A DNA stretch of 64,000 nt from Bin55 sp964572845 (lineage in GTDB: Bacteria > Pseudomonadota > Gammaproteobacteria > Pseudomonadales > Azotimanducaceae). Below are positions 45,727 through 54,265 of the stretch, one piece after another. The DNA is taken from contig CAZNFX010000008.1 of assembly GCA_964572845.1 (NCBI GenBank), positions 62,001 to 126,000 of the forward strand. The letters are read 5' to 3'. Below the pieces are notes generated by a model. The model searched no databases, was not told where the DNA came from, and worked only from the letters and a program-made list of their open reading frames with translations. Position 1 is the first letter of the stretch, and each line of letters opens with the position of its first letter. The translations under genes were made by a program, and so were the position numbers.

Positions 45727-48303
45727 CTAGGGTGAATTTGCAATGTCTTCTCTAAGTTCCTCAATTACATCCTTGAACTCAGCCAAATTCGATTCATTCA
45801 ATGAGGCCAACGCTTCGTGCGCCCGCAGCAACCACTTTTGTTGCGTTTGTGTATCCGTAGATCCACCCAGCAATTGTTCACGCTCATGTGGAATCGCGAG
45901 GGAAATGCCGCTGATGCAATCCAACACATCTCGCATCCCAAGTTCTACAAAAGTTTCGTGGATATCACTACCAACGTTTTGAATGTGCAACTTGCCCCCC
46001 AACGACGTGCAGAACTCAGCGGTCTCGTGCAGAGTTCCAAGCATGGCACTGTCAAGATACTCGCAGTGCGTCATGTCGATAATCACGCGCTTGTTGTCAG
46101 TGGCTGCGTCCTTCACGGTCATGGATAGCGACTGACCGTGCATCCAGGTAATGCGACCGTGGTAGGAAAGGTAAAGCGACTCGTCGTCCTCTGCGTATTC
46201 GATTTGGGACACATGGTTGCTGGACATGTCCGCTTCAATCTTGTCCTGGAAGATTGCGGCTGATGGATGATCAAAACTGTTCTCACCCTCGCTTACGTCG
46301 ATCATCAGCATTGTCACGTCGTCTCTATCAGCCGAATACGAACCGTGCGTGATTCGATGGAGAAGGTCTCGCATTGCAGTCTTGCCCCGTGGAATGTCTC
46401 GAAGATGAACGGCAACTTCATCCAATGAAAAGGGCTCTTGGCCACTAAGATTAAAAATCCCATCTGTATACATCAGGACTCGATCACCCGATTCGAGTAC
46501 GAGGCTTTCCTCGTCAAACTTTGCGTTTGGATAGAGACCTAATGCAGGCCCGGATGATGAGACCCTTTGGACTTCTCCAGATGCCCGCAATACCAGGAGC
46601 GGAGGATGTCCAGCGCTTGCAACGGAGAACTTGCCACTGTGAGTGTCGAGTATGCAGAACATTGCTGTGACAAACATGCTTGAACCCACAACATCCGATA
46701 TGAGCTCCTCGTTCACTCGAGCAAAGACTGGAATTGCGCTATGGCTCTGTATGGGGAGTCCCAGAGCCTCACTAGCACTCGGCGAAGGCTGGTCCGACCG
46801 AAATGCATCGTCGTCCTGTTCTATTATGTCGAGTCTGTTCTTGAAGAGAACTGTAAGCATGGCCGCACTGACGCCATGTCCAGTGGAGTCCGCCAAGACG
46901 AGGCCAAGATGCCTTTCGTCTATTCTGAAAACATCGTAGACGTCACCTCCGACGTTTTTCCCCGGAACGTATAGTCCACTGAATGAGTAGCCAGGAACCT
47001 TAGGCGGATTGCGAGGCAACAGAGACCGCTGGATGACTTCAGCTTGCTCAAGATCCCTGTCCATTAGTGCCGCATTGTGTTCGAGCGCAATCACTAGCGA
47101 TCGAAGCTGATCTTTTGATTTCTCGAGTTGTGCTGTCCGTTTCTTAACGCTCTCTTCCAGATGAAAGGTGTGTTGCTCGACAGTTTCCGACATCGTGTTG
47201 AAGTCCCGCCCCAATTCCCCGAGCTCATCCTCAGTCTCCACTTTGATTCGAGTCGAATAGTCTCCATCCGCCATGCGTCGCGTGGCTCGCGCCAATCGTC
47301 GAATTGGTCCCAATGAGCTCTGCACAACGGTAGTTGCCATCGCTCCGGCAATGAAAGCAATGAGCAAACCAATACAAACTACGACAACCAAGATTCGTTG
47401 CAGCGGTCGAAATGCGTCAGCCTGGTCTACCTGAACGACAAGACCCCATCCAGCGTAGCCAACGGGTCTATATACCGTCAGCACTCTGACGCCTCGATGG
47501 TCCACAGCATTCTCTGTGAATCCATTCTCTCCCGCTAACGCCAACGACATAGCTTCGTCAATTTCAACAATGTCCTGCTGGAAGAGCTCAAAATCGCCGC
47601 TCGAAAACAAGTAGTGCACCATGTTGTCTTGCGTGAGCTTCGCGCAACGTACCTGGATCGTCTGATGGCGCGACCTGAACGAATCCAGCAACTCAACCAG
47701 ATTCGAGCTGCTGACATCTGCGCTCGCAACGCCAACAACCTGATCCTGCGTGTCAATAACGGGAACGCTCATCGAAATAGACTCCCCTATGCCTTGGCCG
47801 TTGGCAAACTCGACGAATGGTCCCCGCATGCCATCCAGGAAAAAGTCCTCGTCATGCACCAATCGCCCAATTTCACTTGCGTCTGTGGACCCGAGGATCG
47901 TTCCCGTTGCATCAGCTATCCGAACACGGACATATTGCTGGTTGGTTGACAATGCGTCGTCCACGACCACTTGTAGCCGCTTGTGCAGCATGGCATCGTC
48001 AAGCACAGCTTGGTCGCGTTGGTTAAACAGATCTTGGTTGGAGACTGTCGTCGCGAGCGAATTTAGGAGTCGCTCCTCCAATTCAATATAAGCAAGTAAT
48101 TCAGCGCCAAAAATCTGGCTATCCAAGTCCAGTTCGTAGCGGATTTCATCGCGGATGGTTGCTCTCATGTAGGCAACATTCATCGCAGTGAAGCATGCAA
48201 GGCTCAGCAACAGGATGCCAATCAGGAACAACGTGAGCTTTCCGCGAACCGAACGGAAATAGGGAATGTCGGCGCGAGGTCGGTTCGAATCGACAGATTC
48301 CAA
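45727..48303 (-). CDS. Membrane sensor with HAMP, SpoIIE/PP2C phosphatase and STAS domains
   Basis: 858 aa. Membrane span 1 is at about residues 23-45; a periplasmic dCache-like sensor follows (VRIADATGTILGSTDASEIG, then GESISMSVPVIDTQDQVVGV). Span 2 is near 308-331, followed by a HAMP domain and a coiled coil with RTAQLEKSKDQLRSLVIALE. The PP2C domain covers about 440-665 with metal motifs NVGGDVYDVFRI, LVLADSTGHGVSAAM and ESGDRVLMYTDGIF. The STAS domain (about 720-800) has the phosphorylatable-type Ser in CEYLDSAMLGTL. It probably controls a partner-switching pathway by dephosphorylating an anti-sigma-antagonist-type STAS protein, perhaps its own. No anti-sigma kinase gene is nearby. Confidence 0.88.
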   Translation of the reverse strand: MESVDSNRPRADIPYFRSVRGKLTLFLIGILLLSLACFTAMNVAYMRATIRDEIRYELDLDSQIFGAELLAYIELEERLLNSLATTVSNQDLFNQRDQAVLDDAMLHKRLQVVVDDALSTNQQYVRVRIADATGTILGSTDASEIGRLVHDEDFFLDGMRGPFVEFANGQGIGESISMSVPVIDTQDQVVGVASADVSSSNLVELLDSFRSRHQTIQVRCAKLTQDNMVHYLFSSGDFELFQQDIVEIDEAMSLALAGENGFTENAVDHRGVRVLTVYRPVGYAGWGLVVQVDQADAFRPLQRILVVVVCIGLLIAFIAGAMATTVVQSSLGPIRRLARATRRMADGDYSTRIKVETEDELGELGRDFNTMSETVEQHTFHLEESVKKRTAQLEKSKDQLRSLVIALEHNAALMDRDLEQAEVIQRSLLPRNPPKVPGYSFSGLYVPGKNVGGDVYDVFRIDERHLGLVLADSTGHGVSAAMLTVLFKNRLDIIEQDDDAFRSDQPSPSASEALGLPIQSHSAIPVFARVNEELISDVVGSSMFVTAMFCILDTHSGKFSVASAGHPPLLVLRASGEVQRVSSSGPALGLYPNAKFDEESLVLESGDRVLMYTDGIFNLSGQEPFSLDEVAVHLRDIPRGKTAMRDLLHRITHGSYSADRDDVTMLMIDVSEGENSFDHPSAAIFQDKIEADMSSNHVSQIEYAEDDESLYLSYHGRITWMHGQSLSMTVKDAATDNKRVIIDMTHCEYLDSAMLGTLHETAEFCTSLGGKLHIQNVGSDIHETFVELGMRDVLDCISGISLAIPHEREQLLGGSTDTQTQQKWLLRAHEALASLNESNLAEFKDVIEELREDIANSP

Positions 48304-48529
48304 GTACTTACCTCATTCGCCGCGACGAGACCGAGTTCAAATAGATACGGAATCGCAACTTTTATTAGCCGAGTATTTTATTACTTTAGAACAACGTTTA
48401 CAGTCGGAGTTCGTATCCAACTCCACCAGCTAGAGTCGCAAGGAGGCTCAGCGGAACCGATTTGTTCAAAGTCGAATCAGTTCGCAGACCAGAGCAGGAG
48501 AATTGGCTGGCATTGGGATCATGTGAACT

Positions 48530-49306
48530 CTAAGACGATGGCTGGTCCGACAATTCCGCCTTAAGTTGCTCAGGAGTGACATAACCCGGTATCACCTTTC
48601 CGCTTTCAAGCACCAAAGTTGGCGTGCCGCGAATGTTCATCTTCCCACCCAGCTCATACTGTTCGTCAATTGGATTCGCACATTTCTTGTTCTCAACGTA
48701 CTCCCCTCTCTTCAACTCGCCAATCGCTGTGTTTGGATCATCTGAACACCAGGCTGCAACCATTTTGTTGTAAGTAGCAGAATCCTTCCCCGCGCGTGGA
48801 TAGGCAAGATAACGAATTTCGATGCCCCGTCTCTTGTAGCCATCAATGTTTTCGTGAAACAATCGGCAATACCCACAATCCACATCGGTAAAAACATAGA
48901 CGATGTGCTCCGTCTCACCTTTGGGAGAAAAATTCAAGCTGTCATCCAACGAGACTGTCGCCAGTAGTTCTTTTCGCTTGGCGCTTCTACTAATCTCCGT
49001 CAGGTTTGTCGTGCCGGAACTGTCAATGCTATGCAATTCCCCGAGAAGAACATACTTCCCATCGCCCGACGTATAAAAGAAATTTCCGTCGTTGGTCTCA
49101 ACCTCGTATATGTCTGAGAGAGGTGTCGCTGCCACGTCCGCAACATCCAATCCTAGTGATTTCAGGGAATCCAGGATCGTCTCCTCCGCCTCTGTGCCAG
49201 CATCCTCCTCCGCTATTGACATTACAAAACACGACTGAGTCAGGAAAAGGATCATGGCTCGCCGAATAAGCTTTCCGACACTCATTGGATATGGTCTGTT
49301 GGACAT
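48530..49306 (-). CDS. dsbC: Thiol:disulfide interchange protein DsbC
   Basis: A periplasmic disulfide isomerase. 258 aa from the ATG at 49306; an ATG at 49285 and TTG at 49312 are alternatives. A signal peptide (MILFLTQSCFVMS region) is present. An N-terminal dimerisation domain with ILDSLKSLGLDVADVAATPL and IYEVETNDGNFFYTSGDGKY is followed by the thioredoxin fold with active site VDCGYCRLFHENI. A second conserved disulfide pair is probably the Cys in AAWCSDDP and KKCANPI. cis-Pro is in RGTPTLVLE. It works with DsbD, which is not in this window; dsbB is 7 kb away. Confidence 0.94.
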   Translation of the reverse strand: MSNRPYPMSVGKLIRRAMILFLTQSCFVMSIAEEDAGTEAEETILDSLKSLGLDVADVAATPLSDIYEVETNDGNFFYTSGDGKYVLLGELHSIDSSGTTNLTEISRSAKRKELLATVSLDDSLNFSPKGETEHIVYVFTDVDCGYCRLFHENIDGYKRRGIEIRYLAYPRAGKDSATYNKMVAAWCSDDPNTAIGELKRGEYVENKKCANPIDEQYELGGKMNIRGTPTLVLESGKVIPGYVTPEQLKAELSDQPSS

Positions 49307-49333
49307 TGACAATACGCCATATTAATGTATGCA
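49306..49333 (+). promoter_or_regulatory. Possible plus-strand promoter before the flavin-dependent oxidoreductase
   Basis: TTGACA (49306-49311), 16 bp, TATGCA (49328-49333). The -35 is perfect but the -10 matches poorly, and it overlaps the dsbC start on the other strand. Confidence 0.25.
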
Positions 49334-49619
49334 GCGTCCGTTTGTTGCCAATCCGATTCACGCTCAAGAATTACCCAATCTCCCTTCCCGGCCACTTTCT
49401 GAACTCAATTCGGGAGCCTGGCTAGCCTTTGCTTCAGGCACGACCATTTAGAAGTCCCTATTGTCCCGACTTGGGCAACGATCTTCGACGCAACGGGCCT
49501 AGCGCAAAGGCCTCAACCTATCCCAATTGGGAATGGGCAGAAGCGTGCTGAACTTGCTTCCGACACATCAACTATGCAATTCATTAAACTTAGCCACTCC
49601 TAACATTCATCCTGAACGC
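49313..49619. other. Intergenic region between divergent dsbC and the flavin-dependent oxidoreductase
   Basis: About 300 bp with no gene. It must hold the dsbC promoter on the minus strand and the oxidoreductase promoter on the plus strand. No repeat or hairpin was noticed. Confidence 0.5.
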
Positions 49620-50909
49620 ATGAAATTCGGCATTTTCTACGAACATCAGCTACCTAGACCTTGGAGTCATGGGGAAGAGCACAAGTTATTTCAAGATGCA
49701 CTTGAGCAAGTGGAGGTAGCCGACAAGCTAGGCATAGACTTCGCCTGGGAAGTCGAGCATCATTTTTTGGAGGAATACTCTCACTCGTCAGCTCCAGAAG
49801 TGTTTCTCGCTGCATGTTCTCAACGCACGAAGAACATAAGGCTAGGTCATGGAATTCGCCAGGTTATACCTCAATACAACCATCCAGCGCGCACAGCAGA
49901 GGTCATTGCTACCCTAGATCTCGTCTCCAATGGGCGCGTCGAGTTTGGGACAGGCGAGTCGTCGGCGGAGCTTGAACTAGGAGGGTTCAAAATCCCTGTC
50001 GCACGAAAACGCAAAATCTATTTGGAAGCTACTGAACAAATAGCCAATATGCTTGCCATGGATCCCTATCCTGGTTACAAGGGTCAATACTTCGATATGC
50101 CCTGCCGGAACATCGTTCCCAAACCGCTACAACGACCCCATCCTCCTCTTTGGGTCGCCTGCTCTCAACGCGAGACCATTCGCATGGCAGCCCGGTTGGG
50201 TATTGGAGCCCTTACTTTCGCATTTGTAGATCCGGCGGAAGCAACGGAGTGGGTGGAGGAGTACTACAGCATCATCAAATCTGAAGCTTGTGTACCTATT
50301 GGACACTCCATCAATCCCAACATCTGCATGGTGTCCAGCTTTTCGTGCCACTATGATCGTGAACTCGCTGTACGGCGAGGACTGGACGGATTCGAGTTCT
50401 TCGCCTTCGCACTGGGCAGCCTATACGCATTCGGCACACACAAGCCCGGTCGAACGAATCTTTGGAACCAATACATTCAGATGCGCGATGCCCAGCGAAA
50501 GGAGAATCCCGTAGACATTACCAACGCATTGAGTGGGAGCCGGGGAGGAATTGGCACTCCTGACGATCTCAGGGAGCACTTGCTAAAGTTTGAAAAGTGT
50601 GGAGTCGATCAAGTTACCTTCATTCAGCAAGCAGGAAACAATCGCCACGAAGACATCTGCGAGTCCTTGGAAATCTTCGCTAAGGATGTCATGGGTGAAT
50701 TCAAGGAACGCGACCCAGCTCGCGAAGAAAAGAAGCTCCAGGAACTCAAGCCTTACCTAGACGCCGCCATGGAACGCAAGATCAAGATGCGGGAACTGTC
50801 GGACGACGAAATCCCATCCTTCATGTCCTTAGGTAGACGCGTAAGTGAGGACTCAAAGAAGGAGAAATCGATTTACGACGGGCCAACGGCTCAGGCGGCC
50901 GGAGCTTGA
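49620..50909 (+). CDS. Luciferase-like (LLM class) flavin-dependent oxidoreductase
   Basis: 429 aa TIM-barrel FMNH2/F420-type monooxygenase family. It opens MKFGIFYEHQLPRPWSHGEE, with WEVEHHFLEEYSHSSAPEVF, the nearby HGIRQVIPQYNHPARTAE, and VEFGTGESSAELELGGF. The C-terminal third includes a GRGTPDD-like segment (SGSRGGIGTPDDLREHL) that helps bind flavin. The frame is open 31 codons upstream but family homology starts at the ATG at 49620. Substrate unknown; relatives in marine and actinobacterial genomes are usually annotated alkanesulfonate or alkanal monooxygenase-like. Single gene. Confidence 0.9.
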   Translation: MKFGIFYEHQLPRPWSHGEEHKLFQDALEQVEVADKLGIDFAWEVEHHFLEEYSHSSAPEVFLAACSQRTKNIRLGHGIRQVIPQYNHPARTAEVIATLDLVSNGRVEFGTGESSAELELGGFKIPVARKRKIYLEATEQIANMLAMDPYPGYKGQYFDMPCRNIVPKPLQRPHPPLWVACSQRETIRMAARLGIGALTFAFVDPAEATEWVEEYYSIIKSEACVPIGHSINPNICMVSSFSCHYDRELAVRRGLDGFEFFAFALGSLYAFGTHKPGRTNLWNQYIQMRDAQRKENPVDITNALSGSRGGIGTPDDLREHLLKFEKCGVDQVTFIQQAGNNRHEDICESLEIFAKDVMGEFKERDPAREEKKLQELKPYLDAAMERKIKMRELSDDEIPSFMSLGRRVSEDSKKEKSIYDGPTAQAAGA

Positions 50910-51077
50910 CGAACTAGACGACATCGGGATGGCGGGTGCACAACCTAGCCATCGATGAATTCAAAATAGCATTGAGCTACTGAATTAGCTCGAACCTCAA
51001 GCACGGTCCAAACGCAATCCTGTAGGATTGCGTTACATTGTTGTGACCCTTTCTGCCGCAACTGCATCTAAGGATGT

Positions 51078-51668
51078 ATGGCGAACATTGGTGGCGTTCA
51101 GATTGCAGTTGAAGTCGTTGAACGACTGATGCAAGGCGATCCACAAGCGCAAGAGCAAGTTTTCAAGGCATTGTCTAGTCCTGTCTACTCGATGGCGCTT
51201 CGAATACTGGGTGATTCTCACGCTGCCGAGGATGTCGCTCAAGATACTTTCATGGACGTCCTAACAAAAGCGCACACGATCAGAGAACCTTCTCATTTTG
51301 TTGGGTGGGTTAGGACGTTGGCCGTCAATCGATGCTACATGAGGCTACGGTCGCCGTGGCACCGGAGACGGGTGAACTACGAGCCTGTAGCAACAGGTGC
51401 TGAGGATGGCACGTCAGACTTGATCGACGTAGAACGCGCCCTCGCGAGTATGGATTCGAAGACTCGCTTAGTAGTGTGGATGTATTGCGTGGAAGGATAT
51501 ACACATGAGGAAATTGGTAAATTGCTCAAACGCAGCACCAGCTACTCCAAAGTAATCATTTCCCGCCTGAACCAAAACATGGAAAAATCAAGACTAGATG
51601 ATGAAGCAAGCCAGTCAAATGCTGGAACTGCCTATTCAAATCAATGGAACACAATGACATGTCAGTGA
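51078..51668 (+). CDS. ECF-type RNA polymerase sigma factor
   Basis: 196 aa. Region 2 (RILGDSHAAEDVAQDTFMDV, then HFVGWVRTLAVNRCYMRLR) binds core and -10; region 4 (LVVWMYCVEGYTHEEIGKLL with the HTH continuing KRSTSYSKVIISRL) binds -35. It is a typical group IV sigma without regions 1 and 3. AAGGA lies close upstream of the ATG. Its last 4 codons overlap the next gene (from 51659), a membrane anti-sigma candidate, and two PDZ-protein genes follow, so this is an operon. Trigger and regulon are unknown; envelope stress is a reasonable guess. Confidence 0.92.
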   Translation: MANIGGVQIAVEVVERLMQGDPQAQEQVFKALSSPVYSMALRILGDSHAAEDVAQDTFMDVLTKAHTIREPSHFVGWVRTLAVNRCYMRLRSPWHRRRVNYEPVATGAEDGTSDLIDVERALASMDSKTRLVVWMYCVEGYTHEEIGKLLKRSTSYSKVIISRLNQNMEKSRLDDEASQSNAGTAYSNQWNTMTCQ

Positions 51669-52159
51669 ACTCGTTAACCGAACTCACGGAAGGACTGAAT
51701 CAACTGCCGGATGTGTCGCCCCCAGGTGGCATGCTAGAGCAAGTGCAGGACAAGATTCGGCGACGAAAGGCCCGTAACCAGCAGTTCAAGCAATTTGGCG
51801 GAGTGTCGTGTGTTGCTCTGGCCGTAGTTGGGTTGGTACTGTGGAATCAACCACCTATGAACCGCGTCGATCCGATTGTGGCAACTACCTCTCCTGAAGA
51901 AGAGACGCCCACTGAACTACTGCACCCATCACAGCAGGATTTGCTCACAGAGTTTTCCGCTGCAACGATTGAGCAATCGGCAATCATTGTTCGAGTGGCT
52001 GACATTAACACAGAACTCTCTAGGCTAGAAGACGGGAATGCCTCGCGACGCGAGGAACTCTTGAGACAAAAGGATGCTCTCAAGAGATCGTACCGTCTAC
52101 TAAAGTCTCAATCCCCTCCCATAACTTTAGCCAACTACAGCAATAACAAAGTCTTGTAG
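51659..52159 (+). CDS. Putative membrane anti-sigma factor
   Basis: 166 aa. A cytoplasmic segment (residues 1-50) with LTEGLNQLPDVSPPGGMLE and a basic RRRKARNQQF precedes one membrane span at about 50-66 (VSCVALAVVGLVLW). The periplasmic part has an acidic linker and a coiled-coil-like helix (NTELSRLEDGNASRREELLR). No zinc motif of the ZAS type is present. Anti-sigma function is inferred from topology and from overlap with the sigma gene. Start ATG 51659; ATG 51644 is possible. Confidence 0.65.
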   Translation: MSVNSLTELTEGLNQLPDVSPPGGMLEQVQDKIRRRKARNQQFKQFGGVSCVALAVVGLVLWNQPPMNRVDPIVATTSPEEETPTELLHPSQQDLLTEFSAATIEQSAIIVRVADINTELSRLEDGNASRREELLRQKDALKRSYRLLKSQSPPITLANYSNNKVL

Positions 52160-52177
52160 ACCCGCATGGAGGAAACT

Positions 52178-53158
52178 ATGAAATCATTTCTGACCTCAAT
52201 TCTCTCGATTGGTTGCTTCCTGGCAATTACTGCGCTTGCCCAAGAACCTGACGAAGGTGACGCAACCGCAACCGAAGTCACAATCATTGCCGAAATGGAC
52301 GCGGTGGAATCAACTATAGATGCTCACAATCGACTGCAGCGGCACAACATCGAACGCGCGAAAAGGCAATTTGAAGAAGCAGTGGACGCTATGGCCGCAG
52401 CCGAAGGGCATGCCGAGGCGATCTCTCGAATTGCTCCATATGTGTCCGCTCTTACGCCCCAACTGGAATTGCTCTCGAACAATCTCACCCACGCCATTCA
52501 GACCAAGACTGGAATGGGATTCATCGGCATTCAAATGGGCGAGACTACCGATCAAGGAGTATTGATCGACAAGGTCATTGAGGGCACACCTGCCGAGGAA
52601 AGCGGATTGAAAGAAGGCGATGTAGTTGCCTCGGTCGATGGGGTGCAGATCAAGGAAGCGGATGATCCCGAACGTGCGCTCTCTGCGTTGATTAGCGTTG
52701 TTGAACCCGGTACGACCATCGATCTTGGGATCATCAGGAACAGGAAGAATCTGAACAAGACGCTTACCACGGTTGCACGCCGCCAATACCCAGAAATTTG
52801 GGGCTCTAGGTTGAACGAGCTCGGAACGTATACCCTCTTAAATCAATTTGGTAGCGAACTAGGAGAGTTGAGAGATCTTCGCACTCTCGTGCTGGTCGAG
52901 TTTGAGAGCGATCTTGGACACTACTTCGGTGAGGAATTCGGCGTATTGGTCATCGATGCCCCCGAGGGTCGCGAATTAAAGAAAGGGGATGTCTTGCTGC
53001 GAATTAACGACAAACCGGTTCGATCCTTCTCTCACGCAAAACGATTTTTCTCCAATTCCGAAAAAGCCGCATCCGTAGTAGTAAAGCGTAGAGGTAGGGA
53101 ACAGAAATTCGATTTCATGTCAAGTGATCTATACATAACTCAAGCAGGGGGTGCCTAA
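52178..53158 (+). CDS. Exported tandem-PDZ protein A of the sigma factor operon
   Basis: 326 aa from the ATG at 52178, preceded by GGAGGA. Signal peptide about residues 1-21 (FLTSILSIGCFLAITALAQE). A helical segment (about 40-100) with AKRQFEEAVDAMAAAEGHAE comes next, then PDZ 1 with FIGIQMGETTDQGVLIDKV and AEESGLKEGDVVASVDGVQI, and after a linker PDZ 2 with YFGEEFGVLVIDAPEGRE and KKGDVLLRINDKPVRSF. No protease catalytic motif (no GNSGG, no HExxH) is present. It may sense or bind unfolded C-termini and signal to the anti-sigma; this is inference. Paralogue of the next gene. Confidence 0.82.
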   Translation: MKSFLTSILSIGCFLAITALAQEPDEGDATATEVTIIAEMDAVESTIDAHNRLQRHNIERAKRQFEEAVDAMAAAEGHAEAISRIAPYVSALTPQLELLSNNLTHAIQTKTGMGFIGIQMGETTDQGVLIDKVIEGTPAEESGLKEGDVVASVDGVQIKEADDPERALSALISVVEPGTTIDLGIIRNRKNLNKTLTTVARRQYPEIWGSRLNELGTYTLLNQFGSELGELRDLRTLVLVEFESDLGHYFGEEFGVLVIDAPEGRELKKGDVLLRINDKPVRSFSHAKRFFSNSEKAASVVVKRRGREQKFDFMSSDLYITQAGGA

Positions 53159-53235
53159 CAGTAATTGATGACGCAGCTAGGTTGGCAACTACTGACACTT
53201 GTAAACCTATTCCCAAAGTTATCTAGGAGACAGTA

Positions 53236-54222
53236 ATGAACATTTTTTCACGATGCTCGCTCTACGTAGCAATGGCTCTGGTGGCTGTGGCCTCCGTAGG
53301 AGCGCAAGAGAAGGAAAATCAACAAGAAAAGGACTATTTGGAAGCTCGTGAGCAACTTGATGCTGCAGTGCAAGCGTTAGCCGAACTTGAGAGCGAGTTA
53401 ATTGTGAGAGAACTTGCTCCGCTAGTACAGTCCATGGAGCCTGGAGTCGAGTCACTTACCGACATGCTGCTTAGTTTCTTGAGCGAAATTGGCGAGGCAA
53501 TTCAGCTGGGGCAAATTGGAGTTACGCTATCAACCACGCCCGACAAGAACCTGACAGTTGTTGCCATTCAGGACTGGAGTCCTGCAATAGACGCAGGTCT
53601 ACAGCAAGACGATCGGGTCGTCACCATTGACGGTCTCAAGATCGCGGAAGCCGACGACCCAGAAATTACGGCCAATAGGCTCATCTCCAACTTGTCGCAT
53701 GGCGACACGTTACGACTCGGCATCGTACGAGATGAACAGCAAGTCGAAATTCCAATCAAAGTTGGACACTCTATGCTAGGTAGAACTTGGCAGGTCACTG
53801 CCGGTTCACCTGAGACGTTTGTGTATTCCACCAGAGAAGGCGAACGCAGATATGCAATAAATACGCTAAACCCTTATGTAAGAAGCTCCCTCTCAGGCTG
53901 GTTGGGCACTCGAAGCGATGCATCGAATGCGGTAGACATCGTCTCTTTGCTTGAGGTAGAAGAGGAGCTGGGGCACTACTTTGGCGTCGACTTCGGTGTA
54001 TTGGTGCTCAGCGTCTCAGACAAGCATGAAGTTCTGAAACCAGGCGACGTTCTCCTAAAAATCGGCGAGAACTCCGTGCGTTCGTTTTCCCATGCAAACC
54101 GCTACATCCGCGAGCGGAGTGACACTATGACTACGGAAATAACAGTTCGACGACGCGGCAAGCAGACTACACTCGATATAGACAAAAGCCGCACCGCGTT
54201 CGTGCCTTTGCTTGAGCACTAA
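53236..54222 (+). CDS. Exported tandem-PDZ protein B, paralogue of protein A
   Basis: 328 aa with the same layout as the preceding gene: signal peptide (YVAMALVAVASVGAQE), a helical segment (EAREQLDAAVQALAELESEL), PDZ 1 (GQIGVTLSTTPDKN, then AIDAGLQQDDRVVTIDGLKI, keeping the EADDPE signature) and PDZ 2 (HYFGVDFGVLVLSVSD, LKPGDVLLKIGENSVRSFSH). Divergence from protein A is large outside these motifs, so the duplication is old. GGAG lies 8 nt before the ATG. No protease domain. Convergent with the ABC-F gene. Confidence 0.82.
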   Translation: MNIFSRCSLYVAMALVAVASVGAQEKENQQEKDYLEAREQLDAAVQALAELESELIVRELAPLVQSMEPGVESLTDMLLSFLSEIGEAIQLGQIGVTLSTTPDKNLTVVAIQDWSPAIDAGLQQDDRVVTIDGLKIAEADDPEITANRLISNLSHGDTLRLGIVRDEQQVEIPIKVGHSMLGRTWQVTAGSPETFVYSTREGERRYAINTLNPYVRSSLSGWLGTRSDASNAVDIVSLLEVEEELGHYFGVDFGVLVLSVSDKHEVLKPGDVLLKIGENSVRSFSHANRYIRERSDTMTTEITVRRRGKQTTLDIDKSRTAFVPLLEH

Positions 54223-54265
54223 CCTGAACCCAACGTGTGGATGTCGATAGGTTCCTCCCTAGAAG

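Noticed and set aside
48270..48300. T-loop-like GGTTCGAATC near the start of the SpoIIE-type gene
   Set aside because: It is part of the coding sequence, and no cloverleaf surrounds it.
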